Virus record (IMG/VR): IMGVR_UViG_3300042988_000374
Span: 64,001 to 128,000 of that record
DNA: 64,000 nucleotides
Reading direction: 5' to 3' (one strand)
Source of the DNA: a virus
Under the pieces are notes generated by a model. It did no database searches, was not told where the DNA came from, and saw only the letters and a program-made list of their open reading frames with translations. The stretch's first letter is position 1. Every line of letters begins with the position of its first letter. Of this stretch, positions 56,846 through 64,000 are shown one piece after another. A program made the position numbers and the translations under genes.

Positions 56846-57040
56846 TTAATTGTCAATTTCCATAGTGTTCCATTCTTTGATGATTGCAATAACATCATCT
56901 TCAGTTGGACACATTACCTTAGATGTCTTCCAATCGCTTTCACGATCTCGGCCACCTACCTCCACCATCCAACCATTGTCATAACGGTTTATGGTGATAG
57001 ATTCATTTACTTTTGCAAGTTTTGTTAATTTTTTAACCAT
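56846..57040 (-). CDS. Small conserved phage protein
   Basis: 64 aa: VNESITINRYDNGWMVEVGG, then DRESDWKTSKVM and a helix (DVIAIIKEW). Widely seen in T4-like phages without known function. GGAG site. Confidence 0.58.
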   Translation of the reverse strand: MVKKLTKLAKVNESITINRYDNGWMVEVGGRDRESDWKTSKVMCPTEDDVIAIIKEWNTMEIDN

Positions 57041-57051
57041 AATAGTCTCCT

Positions 57052-57981
57052 TTATTGATTAAGCTCAATGAGAGTAGCGGCAAGCGCAATCTCTGGTATA
57101 CCTACTAATGGTAGGTTAGCTAGTCCATTGCGAATAGTCACAATAGCAGCGTCTTTTTGTTCTTGAGTTTTACCCCACAGGTCTAAGTTATTGTAACACC
57201 ATGTGTAGATGTTGTCTAGCTGACCTGGATTCATACTCAAGTATTGTAATAAGATTTTACGACCTTCTAATACTTTGCCAGATTTGAATAGTGTGGTTGC
57301 TTCTACCAAGGTCGAATCTTCATCTGATGTGCCAGATTGAACTGATAAGAGAGTACCAGTAGAGCTATTGTTTTGGACCTGATTTAAACATTTACGCAAG
57401 TCAGGATAAGTAGCGCCAACGTAGCTGTCTAGGGTATCAAGATCAAATTCGATGTTCTCAGTGACCAAGACTGTTGCTACACGAGCAGTGAATTCAGTGC
57501 GCTCTGGTTTGCTGATGGTAAATGTCTCACAGCGTGATTTAAGTGCAGGAATAATCTTGTGTGGGTAGTTACAAGTAATCATAAAGCGGGCAACGTTAGC
57601 ATATTGTTCAATCATGCCACGCAGAATTGCCTGCCCTGGTTGGCTCACGTAGTCACCTTCGTCTAGCAACACTACTTTGAATTTACCAAATGGCATTGTT
57701 TGACAGAATGCTTCTACACGTTCGCGAATAAAGTCTACCCCGTTGTCCCTGGACGCATTGATCTCTAATACGTCATATTCTTCGATGCCTAATTCATTGA
57801 CGAGCACTTTAGCTAAGGTTGTTTTACCAGTACCTGGTGCACCAGCAAAGATTACATTAGGACAACTGCCTTCATCGACCCAGCCTTGAACTTGTTTTTG
57901 CTGTCGCTCATCTACGAACACATAGTCCGCGACTAGACGTGGCCGATATTTTTCAGTCCATAATTTATTTTTAAAGCTCAT
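57052..57981 (-). CDS. 44: Clamp loader large subunit (gp44, RFC-like AAA+)
   Basis: 309 aa (T4 gp44 is 319). LWTEKYRPRLVADYVF, Walker A FAGAPGTGKTTLAKVL, Walker B VVLLDEGDYVS and the SRC motif LKSRCETF are present. Four copies plus a gp62-type subunit load the gp45 clamp in T4. No gp62-like gene was recognised in this window. It overlaps the 125-aa gene by ATGA. Confidence 0.93.
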   Translation of the reverse strand: MSFKNKLWTEKYRPRLVADYVFVDERQQKQVQGWVDEGSCPNVIFAGAPGTGKTTLAKVLVNELGIEEYDVLEINASRDNGVDFIRERVEAFCQTMPFGKFKVVLLDEGDYVSQPGQAILRGMIEQYANVARFMITCNYPHKIIPALKSRCETFTISKPERTEFTARVATVLVTENIEFDLDTLDSYVGATYPDLRKCLNQVQNNSSTGTLLSVQSGTSDEDSTLVEATTLFKSGKVLEGRKILLQYLSMNPGQLDNIYTWCYNNLDLWGKTQEQKDAAIVTIRNGLANLPLVGIPEIALAATLIELNQ

Positions 57982-58355
57982 TTACGTAACAACTCCAAAG
58001 TTAAGATTTTTGAGATAGCTTCGCCCATGTTATCACTGTCATTAATGATGTGTAGGCGTTGAGTATAACGGTCAGTATTTTGGTCATAGTGATTGTATTC
58101 CAAGATGTAACCGCCTTCTGCTGGGTGCAGAGTAAAGTTAAGCGAACTTTCTCTGTTGAAGTCAGCACGTTGTGATTTACTAATACCGAGTTGACCTGGT
58201 GAATTGAATTTAATACCGGCCTGTTGTGATAAGCTAAATGCGGATTGGCCCATTGCTACCATAGTTTTTTCTTCCTGTTCTTTATATTGACGATGCTCAG
58301 TTCTGAGTCGAGCTGGATACGAGTATTTTACGATTAAGTCATCAAGCCATTTCAT
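57978..58355 (-). CDS. Conserved phage protein upstream of gp44
   Basis: 125 aa. SSLNFTLHPAEGGYILEYNH, then YTQRLHIINDSDNMGEAI. The pattern (LnFtlhpA-GG, Y-R--LyvI) recurs in T4-superfamily phages as a protein of unknown role. It is not an obvious gp62. The start overlaps the 39-aa gene. Confidence 0.6.
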   Translation of the reverse strand: MKWLDDLIVKYSYPARLRTEHRQYKEQEEKTMVAMGQSAFSLSQQAGIKFNSPGQLGISKSQRADFNRESSLNFTLHPAEGGYILEYNHYDQNTDRYTQRLHIINDSDNMGEAISKILTLELLRK

Positions 58356-58461
58356 GGTGTACTGCCTTATATTGTGAGTGTGGATATTGTTCTTGGAGCC
58401 AGGCTAATAGTTCTGGCTCATATGGTAATTTAACTGAGTGATATTTGTTGGTGATGTACAT
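58342..58461 (-). CDS. Very small protein between groES and gp44 operon genes
   Basis: 39 aa: MYITNKYHSVKLPYEPELLA, then WLQEQYPHSQYKA. Its ATG overlaps the GroES-like stop (TAATG) and its end overlaps the next gene by 14 nt, so translation is likely. No family recognised. Confidence 0.55.
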   Translation of the reverse strand: MYITNKYHSVKLPYEPELLAWLQEQYPHSQYKAVHHEMA

Positions 58462-58829
58462 TAGCCACTCACCTTGTCTGAGATAGTCTCATCTTGTGGT
58501 AAATGATCAGAGACCATCATGAGACCAGCTGGATCTACACGACGAAGCATATGTCGACCAGTCTCGTCTTCTACTTCGAGTCCGCGGGTCCAACGTCCAT
58601 GCTCGACCAGAACATAGTCGTCTACTCGAATGTGGTGTTGGTCAGGACCTACGGCATATACTTGTGCCCAGCGTGGGCGAATGCCAGATGATTTGCCGTC
58701 ATCGTTCGGCAAGATGATGTTACCAACAATGCGCTCTCTGAAGTTCATGTCCGCGACGATAACATGGTCACGTAATGGCTTTAACTGCGCTTTGTTGATA
58801 CGATGTGGTTCAAAAGCTAATTTAATCAT
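58461..58829 (-). CDS. GroES/gp31-like co-chaperonin
   Basis: 122 aa. QLKPLRDHVIVADM and GNIILPND start the GroES beta barrel. DDGKSSGIRPRW probably covers the mobile loop that docks on GroEL, and VGPDQHHIRVDDYVLVEHGR the roof. T4 gp31 serves to fold the capsid protein with host GroEL. The promoter has no leader and lies between arms of an 11-bp inverted repeat. Confidence 0.85.
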   Translation of the reverse strand: MIKLAFEPHRINKAQLKPLRDHVIVADMNFRERIVGNIILPNDDGKSSGIRPRWAQVYAVGPDQHHIRVDDYVLVEHGRWTRGLEVEDETGRHMLRRVDPAGLMMVSDHLPQDETISDKVSG

Positions 58830-58832
58830 AGT

Positions 58833-58868
58833 GCTATTGTATCGTGTGGTAGCCGGTGATACAATAGC
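58833..58868. promoter_or_regulatory. 11-bp inverted repeat over co-chaperonin promoter
   Basis: GCTATTGTATC and GATACAATAGC, a perfect repeat with 14 bp between. One arm covers the -10 box, the other the -35. It looks like an operator. Confidence 0.6.
58836..58864 (-). promoter_or_regulatory. Sigma70-like promoter of co-chaperonin, leaderless
   Basis: Minus strand TTGTAT, 17 bp, TACAAT, then 6 nt (AGCACT) and the ATG at 58829. Confidence 0.65.
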
Positions 58869-58883
58869 ATTTGGATAAACTGC

Positions 58884-59192
58884 TTATTTTTTGCCTACTG
58901 GCTCTTCGCTGTCGAATTCACTCAGTGCTTCTAATTCAGAATTGGATACGTCTGGTTGAATGGTAGGTGCACCGCGATTAGGACGGGATACTGCACCAGG
59001 ATTAACTGTGGTGCGACCATAGGCTTCATTTACACGGCGAGTACTGTCTTGTACTACACGATTCTCTGAATCTAGGGTATTACCAGCAGCATCTACGTTC
59101 ATGTTACCAACTGCGCGAACATGTTTGTTCTTTGCCAAGAGTGCTGCCATGTCTACTGATTGACCCATTGCTGTTCTGTGATGTGTGCTCAT
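58884..59192 (-). CDS. Conserved small phage protein
   Basis: 102 aa. VDMAALLAKNKHVRAVGNMN, then VDAAGNTLDSENRVVQDST. Common in T4-like phages ('KN-kVRAVGNM-vNA-G') with unknown function; polar and probably partly disordered. AAGGA site. Confidence 0.6.
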   Translation of the reverse strand: MSTHHRTAMGQSVDMAALLAKNKHVRAVGNMNVDAAGNTLDSENRVVQDSTRRVNEAYGRTTVNPGAVSRPNRGAPTIQPDVSNSELEALSEFDSEEPVGKK

Positions 59193-59208
59193 TTTAATTT
59201 CCTTTAAG

Positions 59209-59718
59209 TTAACGGAGGAAGTCTCGGATATCTAAGTCATAATAAAGACTGTCGATTTTGTGGACTCCGATGAGGAACAAGACATAGGAAGCAACTGAGC
59301 TACCACGTCCTACACCCCATACTATGTTATTTACTCTGGCAGTATCAACAAAGAATTTTAAATACTGAAGTAATGGCAGGAGGTCTCTATCTACATAAAG
59401 GAGGAGCTCTTCGCCAACGCGCTGGAGCTGTGCTTCTGTCGTACATTGTTCTAGTAAGAATTGGACAATGTCTAGATTTTTATATTCTTCTGGCATCCAG
59501 ATAGCTGCTTGGTTTTTGTTGTCAAATTCTTCGATGGTCTCTGGTAAATTGAGAGATTCGTAGTGGACGAATTCTGCTGTTGACTCTAGCTCTAAGTGGG
59601 GGTCTACGGTGATTGGAATTTCGGTGACTACTGGTGCGACAAACTCGCGCCCGGACAGCAGAACATCGGTGATGTCTGCTTCACTATAAATGTGGTGTCC
59701 GAATTTGTCTATTTGCAT
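59209..59718 (-). CDS. Short DNA polymerase III alpha (DnaE)-like protein
   Basis: 169 aa. The end NIVWGVGRGSSVASYVLFLI, then GVHKIDSLYYDLDIRDFL, matches the GRGSSxGSLV...yLLGIT-vDPl region of family C polymerases, the loop at the start of the palm. The rest of a polymerase (PHP, fingers, DxD) is missing. So a family B phage carries a truncated DnaE-like piece, seen in some other T4-type phages. It may bind DNA or interfere with host Pol III. Promoter without leader. Confidence 0.72.
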   Translation of the reverse strand: MQIDKFGHHIYSEADITDVLLSGREFVAPVVTEIPITVDPHLELESTAEFVHYESLNLPETIEEFDNKNQAAIWMPEEYKNLDIVQFLLEQCTTEAQLQRVGEELLLYVDRDLLPLLQYLKFFVDTARVNNIVWGVGRGSSVASYVLFLIGVHKIDSLYYDLDIRDFLR

Positions 59719-59724
59719 CGTGCT

Positions 59725-59753
59725 ATTCTATCAGGGCGGGTGGTAGGATGCAA
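59725..59753 (-). promoter_or_regulatory. Sigma70-like promoter, leaderless
   Basis: Minus strand TTGCAT, 17 bp, TAGAAT, then AGCACG and ATG at 59718. The block GATAxAATAGCACxATG is shared with the co-chaperonin promoter. Confidence 0.65.
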
Positions 59754-59764
59754 CGTATTTTGGA

Positions 59765-59998
59765 TTAAGAGATGTCGATTTTGCCTTGAATCATATCAGA
59801 AGAGCTTCTGAACATTTCTTCTTGCTTTTTGCCTAATTCTGTACGGTAAGATTGGAGGACCATTTGAATTTGATTTGCCATGGCGTAACGGCCTGTTGAA
59901 CTGGCAAACGCTAGCTTCTTTGTGAGGGAAGCTATGGTATCTGCTAGTTCATCTACGGATTTATCGGCGAGTGAGCCTACTAGTGGGTGGTTGATCAT
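59765..59998 (-). CDS. Conserved small phage protein
   Basis: 77 aa. LADKSVDELADTIASLTKKL, then AMANQIQMVLQSYRTELGKK. Helical, widespread in T4-like marine phages next to structural genes; role unknown. It starts 4 nt after the fibre gene stop. Confidence 0.62.
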   Translation of the reverse strand: MINHPLVGSLADKSVDELADTIASLTKKLAFASSTGRYAMANQIQMVLQSYRTELGKKQEEMFRSSSDMIQGKIDIS

Positions 59999-60002
59999 AG
60001 TA

Positions 60003-62498
60003 TTACCAGCTAGCTAATGATGAGCGTTTCCATGTATTTGTAGCAACGCATACGTAGACATAGTTAGTGTCATATGCGATTTGTCCTGCTACACCCGTTG
60101 AGGTCGCGGTTGGAGGCACTGTGCTGGTTGTGATTAGCTTACCAGTAACATATGTTCCGGTTGCTGTAATATTACCATAGGTGGTAATTACACCGTTCGC
60201 GATAGTCACATTTGATGTACTATTACCTGAGAATAGATTAGCAACACTCATGTTGCCAGTTGCGGTAATGTTACCAGTGACTACGATACTGTTAGCATTC
60301 ACCAAATTAGCAGTAGCTGTGCCCTTTGCGAAGATTTTAGCAGTGGCTGACGATGATATAGTAGTATTAGCCGAAGTTGTAGTACCATTAACAAACGTGA
60401 TGAAGCTAGACCCGCACGTGGCAATGGTCTTGATACCGTCAGCAATTCCAGGTATACCATTTATATTCACGATGTCGTTGATGTTGAATGGCGCATAACC
60501 GATATCAGTAAAGTTAATTGTATATGTGCCAGATGTTGCAAACCAACTAGTAGGAACAATACTTGTACCGATATCAATATTACCACCAATATGCACGTTG
60601 CCGCGCTGAGTTTTTATATTAGCATTACCAGAAGCGATCACATTCGCCGCACTAGTGATATTGGCAGACGTAATAGTAACGTTTGTGGTGGCATTGCCAA
60701 TCATCAGGGATGTGCTAACTGTTGCACTAGGCGAAGACAACAGAGTTGATGCAGTTATGTTTTTACCACTTATGTCTCCACTCGCAACTACTGTAGTGGC
60801 ATTTAATGCTGCCATAGTGGCAGTGCCTACTAAGTTGGTGGTACCATTAACTTTGAAGTTAGTTTTAACTTCTACATCACCGGTAGCAGTTATGTTCTTC
60901 GCACTGATGTTGCCAGTTGACAACGTGATGTTACCATTAGTCAGAGTAATATTGCCATTAGTCGATGTAATATTACCATTCACATCAAATGTACTAGTTC
61001 CAGATGTCCATGTTAGCCCAGAAGCGCTACCCACAGTGGTGCCGGCAGTGTATACAGCGAGTGCGGCCACAGTTCCGGAAGCAACTGTTCCGCTGCCGCC
61101 ACTTCCATTAGTGACTGTTGCCCAGGTGAGCGTGCCGTTGCCATTAGTTTGTAAATATTGCCCCGATGTACCACCATCGATATGCACCGTGGACACCGCT
61201 AATTGAACATTTGCGTTTTTGAGATCGGCTTTACCACTAGCGACAACATCTGCAATTGATAGGGTATTTACAATTTTAATATTATCCGCAGTAATGTTAC
61301 CAGATACACTAAGACCGTTACTTGTCCACGACATCTCGGTTAATCCAGATACCGACGCACCAGTGTTAGAGTAATAGGCTATCTTTCCAATGCCCGCAGA
61401 TACAACAGTTCCGCTACCTGTGCTACCATTACCTGGCGCGTCTGCCCATGTTAGATTACCAGTACCATCAGTTCGTAGATACTGACCTGAATTGCCCCCC
61501 GGTATACTGATGTTACTGACTGAACCAAGTGACATTTTACCAGTAACTGTCAATGCCCCAGAAGCATTAATGTTACCAGTAATATTCGCAACGCCTGTTA
61601 TTGATGCTTTGCCAGATACAATAATATTACCACCGACAGTGATATTTGTGTTGGCGATGATATTCTCGGCGGTAACATCTCTAATAGTTGCAATAGGATA
61701 ATCATACTTGTTAAACATCGATACGATTTCTGGCGCAGTGATGCCGTATGCTTCAGGAGTAGTTTGCCAAATATTTGCAGAACCATCAACATATGATGTA
61801 TGGCATACCCAGATGTTGCCGCCATAATACGCAACGTCACCTTCCATGTCACCAGATTCACCATGTAACACATTGGCGTTAGCAATAACGTCAAATGTTC
61901 GCGCGGCAACCTGCGTAGATTGTCTTGGGCGATTCAATACTGATACCGTAATGTTAGTACCGCAATCACTAGTAATGAACACGAAGTGCAAGTCAGATAC
62001 ACCATATGGTACCAGCACGGCATGGTTAACACTGTCATAACCCTCTAGCGTATCAATACCAATCTTCACGTTAGATGGCAAATAGATTTTTTGACCTTTA
62101 CTAACTTGTAGCTTAACATCAACTTGCTGTTGCTCTGTAGTTGCCCATTTTGTGAACATTAGAGAGATGTTACTCACGACAATACCATGATGAACTTCGC
62201 CTAAGCTAACGTCAATACCAACAGTCCCGCTTAAATTACTTCCCAAGCTGTATGTTAGGCGTCTGGTACCAGTTTGAAGAACATTACTGATAATCCCACC
62301 GTTCATGTCATTGGCCATTGTAGTGCCAGATAGCGCGCCTTTTACCAGCACATTCTTTTGCAAGTCTGCTAATTCAGTTTTTGCAATCTCAATATTGTTT
62401 TTGATACCGGCGAAGTTATCTCTGAAGCCCTGACTCGAATTGTTGACGCCAGGCGATGGATAACTCACGTCGATACTGTTAGTGTTGATACTACTCAT
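60003..62498 (-). CDS. Second fibre-like structural protein
   Basis: 831 aa. The N-terminal ~270 residues form a non-repeat head (SYPSPGVNNSSQGFRDNFAG, typical of T4-like fibre-attachment domains; WQTTPEAYGITAPEIVSMFN). The rest is GNITA/GNVxA-type beta repeats with glycine linkers (DAPGNGSTGSGTV). The C-terminus YVYVCVATNTWKRSSLASW matches the end of the 1430-aa protein, so both seem to share a trimer cap. AGGA ribosome site and a late promoter. Confidence 0.78.
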   Translation of the reverse strand: MSSINTNSIDVSYPSPGVNNSSQGFRDNFAGIKNNIEIAKTELADLQKNVLVKGALSGTTMANDMNGGIISNVLQTGTRRLTYSLGSNLSGTVGIDVSLGEVHHGIVVSNISLMFTKWATTEQQQVDVKLQVSKGQKIYLPSNVKIGIDTLEGYDSVNHAVLVPYGVSDLHFVFITSDCGTNITVSVLNRPRQSTQVAARTFDVIANANVLHGESGDMEGDVAYYGGNIWVCHTSYVDGSANIWQTTPEAYGITAPEIVSMFNKYDYPIATIRDVTAENIIANTNITVGGNIIVSGKASITGVANITGNINASGALTVTGKMSLGSVSNISIPGGNSGQYLRTDGTGNLTWADAPGNGSTGSGTVVSAGIGKIAYYSNTGASVSGLTEMSWTSNGLSVSGNITADNIKIVNTLSIADVVASGKADLKNANVQLAVSTVHIDGGTSGQYLQTNGNGTLTWATVTNGSGGSGTVASGTVAALAVYTAGTTVGSASGLTWTSGTSTFDVNGNITSTNGNITLTNGNITLSTGNISAKNITATGDVEVKTNFKVNGTTNLVGTATMAALNATTVVASGDISGKNITASTLLSSPSATVSTSLMIGNATTNVTITSANITSAANVIASGNANIKTQRGNVHIGGNIDIGTSIVPTSWFATSGTYTINFTDIGYAPFNINDIVNINGIPGIADGIKTIATCGSSFITFVNGTTTSANTTISSSATAKIFAKGTATANLVNANSIVVTGNITATGNMSVANLFSGNSTSNVTIANGVITTYGNITATGTYVTGKLITTSTVPPTATSTGVAGQIAYDTNYVYVCVATNTWKRSSLASW

Positions 62499-62517
62499 TG
62501 TTGTGTTCCTATATCTA

Positions 62518-62526
62518 GTATTTATA
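62518..62526 (-). promoter_or_regulatory. Late promoter box
   Basis: Minus strand TATAAATAC about 20 nt before the ATG at 62498. It overlaps the stop codon of the upstream gene. Confidence 0.72.
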
Positions 62527-64000
62527 CGGTCGTATTAGCAGTGCCATCAATGTTTTTACCAAACATATCTTTGTAGAAGTAAACATAGCTGTCTCTGCTG
62601 GTATCACTCAATGACGTGCTGATACTAGATGTAATTAGATTGGCAGTGCCATTAGCCGTAGCAACTGTTGCGACATTACCAACGACCATAGTACCATACT
62701 CAACACCATAGAGATTCTGAGTACTGTTACCAGTTAATGTTAGGCGATGCGGGTCTTTAGGTGGTGGAGTTGTCGATGAATCTATATCGTTCACACGCAA
62801 GACAGTGCCAATATAGACATTACTACTATTAACAATGTCTACACCAGCGTATAGCTGTGTGTGGAATGCAGTATTGACACCAGTTATTTGGTCACTGATA
62901 ACGTTAGCGGATATGGTACCGTCTAACTTCTTATAAGTATCCGGAGCAAGTTTAATACCAGAAGATGTACCATTGACTAGTCTAGGTGACATCTCGATAA
63001 TAGTGTATGGAGTATCCGTTTTGAAGGCTCCTACATCCGCATCTAATTTAACACGTTGACCAATGTACAGTCCGTCTGTGCTGTTGATACCAATAGCATC
63101 ACTAGCAGGCGTGAATGACGCAACGTACTTAACCCAAGAATCCGATTGCGCTTGAATGACACCATAAGCGCTGCTCAAACTGCGATCAACCACTAGTCTG
63201 TCCATGGTAAAGTTGATTGAATTTAATTCCAGTGATGAAGCTGCGTTTATCTTCTCTAAGATTGCAGCAGCAGTACCAGGTTTAAGATAGCAAACTACCC
63301 AAGCAGCAGTGTAACCAAGGACTTCACCAGATGCTTGTTGAGATACCATCCAACGTGGCAAGATGTCACTGTTGTCAGCGATTACGCCAAATGCATCTTT
63401 GAATCTGTCACGCATATTTTGAAGAGCGTTTGGATAAACAATACCATCGCTACTAAGTACAGTTTTGTTAATACTATCACCAGCACTATTCACATACGAG
63501 TCAATCACCGGTGAGTAAATTACATCATAGATGTGAGAACCAGAGGTATCGCGACCGATTGCCCATGTGAGTTCACCAAGGGTTAATTGTTTACCATAGT
63601 GATTCTGTGCTAGGGCAGCAACATAAGCGTCATAGAAGGTGTTGGCATATGCCGACTTTACCTTAACACCATAGAGATGCGCGTAACTAATGTGCTTAGA
63701 GATTCCAAAGAATCGATCACGCGGACGATAGACGTTCGTACCAGCTGCTGTGGCTACCGAGTCTAGGAACGTTTTAATCGTGGCTCTTTGTGCCAGTGAT
63801 GGCAACGCTTCAACATATAGATTATCATAGATTGATGTATAGGCAGAGTCTGCTGTAGGCGCAGTGACATATCGCTGATAGGTTGTTAATGTACAAACTC
63901 GTCTTGTGCGTAATTCAGCATACTTATTGTCGTACTGCTCAATGGTAAAGCTCCACTTTTTATATTCACCATCAGCGAGTGCTTGTTCTGAACTTTGGAA
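62522..64000 (-). CDS. Large structural protein, 5' part outside window
   Basis: The minus-strand frame has no stop from 62522 to the window end, so the TTG at 63805 is not the real start. The visible 492 codons include LTTYQRYVTAPTADSAYTSI, LTLGELTWAIGRDTSGSHIY, DAFGVIADNSDILPRWMVS and beta-rich segments at the end. Similar large proteins sit next to fibre or baseplate genes in T4-like phages. Exact role unknown. Confidence 0.65.
   Translation of the reverse strand, partial: FQSSEQALADGEYKKWSFTIEQYDNKYAELRTRRVCTLTTYQRYVTAPTADSAYTSIYDNLYVEALPSLAQRATIKTFLDSVATAAGTNVYRPRDRFFGISKHISYAHLYGVKVKSAYANTFYDAYVAALAQNHYGKQLTLGELTWAIGRDTSGSHIYDVIYSPVIDSYVNSAGDSINKTVLSSDGIVYPNALQNMRDRFKDAFGVIADNSDILPRWMVSQQASGEVLGYTAAWVVCYLKPGTAAAILEKINAASSLELNSINFTMDRLVVDRSLSSAYGVIQAQSDSWVKYVASFTPASDAIGINSTDGLYIGQRVKLDADVGAFKTDTPYTIIEMSPRLVNGTSSGIKLAPDTYKKLDGTISANVISDQITGVNTAFHTQLYAGVDIVNSSNVYIGTVLRVNDIDSSTTPPPKDPHRLTLTGNSTQNLYGVEYGTMVVGNVATVATANGTANLITSSISTSLSDTSRDSYVYFYKDMFGKNIDGTANTTV

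Noticed and set aside
57978-58355. Clamp loader small subunit gp62 from its place next to gp44
   Set aside because: No recognisable gp62 features; position alone is not enough.
60181-61206. Plus-strand open frames inside the second fibre gene
   Set aside because: Same composition artefact of GN-type repeats on the opposite strand.
62522-63805. A complete 427-aa gene starting at TTG 63805
   Set aside because: The frame stays open to the window end, so the gene is partial and the TTG is internal.

Overview
The window is part of a large tailed dsDNA phage genome with a T4-like replication core. It carries a family B DNA polymerase (gp43), sliding clamp (gp45), clamp-loader large subunit (gp44), RNase H and a gp31/GroES-like co-chaperonin. 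Around these sit the dense, overlapping, hypothetical-rich operons typical of marine and freshwater T4-superfamily viruses. Two promoter classes can be read. One is near-consensus sigma70 (TTGACA, 17 bp, TATAAT-like), which suggests an ordinary Gram-negative host. The other is a T4-type late box (TATAAATA / GATAAATAC). No ribosomal RNA or tRNA gene was recognised.

Layout. 1-13.4 kb, plus strand: a tightly overlapping cluster of probable virion-cargo genes. It holds a membrane protein, a GH19 muramidase, four paralogous amidoligase-like proteins, a gamma-glutamylcyclotransferase, an AbrB-like protein and a phage copy of translation initiation factor IF-1. Many of its products begin with a short peptide resembling the T4 capsid-targeting sequence. 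13.4-28 kb, minus strand: small accessory genes (GNAT, small membrane proteins, a secreted Lys-rich peptide), RNase H, UV-damage endonuclease UvsE and a nucleotidyltransferase. 28-35.4 kb: the sliding clamp and a DNA polymerase gene broken by three different mobile elements. 35-48 kb: late and virion genes (Dps-like protein, VPNC-motif protein, fibre-like repeat protein, nucleotidyltransferase, papain-like protease, glycosyltransferase, small beta-rich paralogs) and a TnpB/IS605 remnant. 48-60 kb: ClpA, DnaJ, putative holin, PhoH (plus strand), HAD phosphatase, clamp loader, GroES and a short DnaE-like protein. 60-64 kb: a second fibre-like protein and a large structural protein cut by the window end.

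How the genes work together. Polymerase, clamp, loader and RNase H form the replisome. ClpA, DnaJ and GroES form a chaperone set likely to steer host ClpP, DnaK and GroEL. The CTS-like N-termini suggest that the amidoligase/cyclotransferase module, the muramidase, a nucleotidyltransferase and other enzymes are packaged in the head and delivered at infection.

Three things stand out most. First, the polymerase must be rebuilt from three polypeptides: an HNH gene splits it, a 282-nt group I intron lies inside the motif B tyrosine codon, and a split intein with a Vsr-like endonuclease sits at the motif C DTD|S site. Second, there is a tandem amidoligase array with its own cyclotransferase. Third, more than ten genes have a promoter box placed so that transcription should begin at or next to the start codon, which predicts leaderless mRNAs in both early and late classes.
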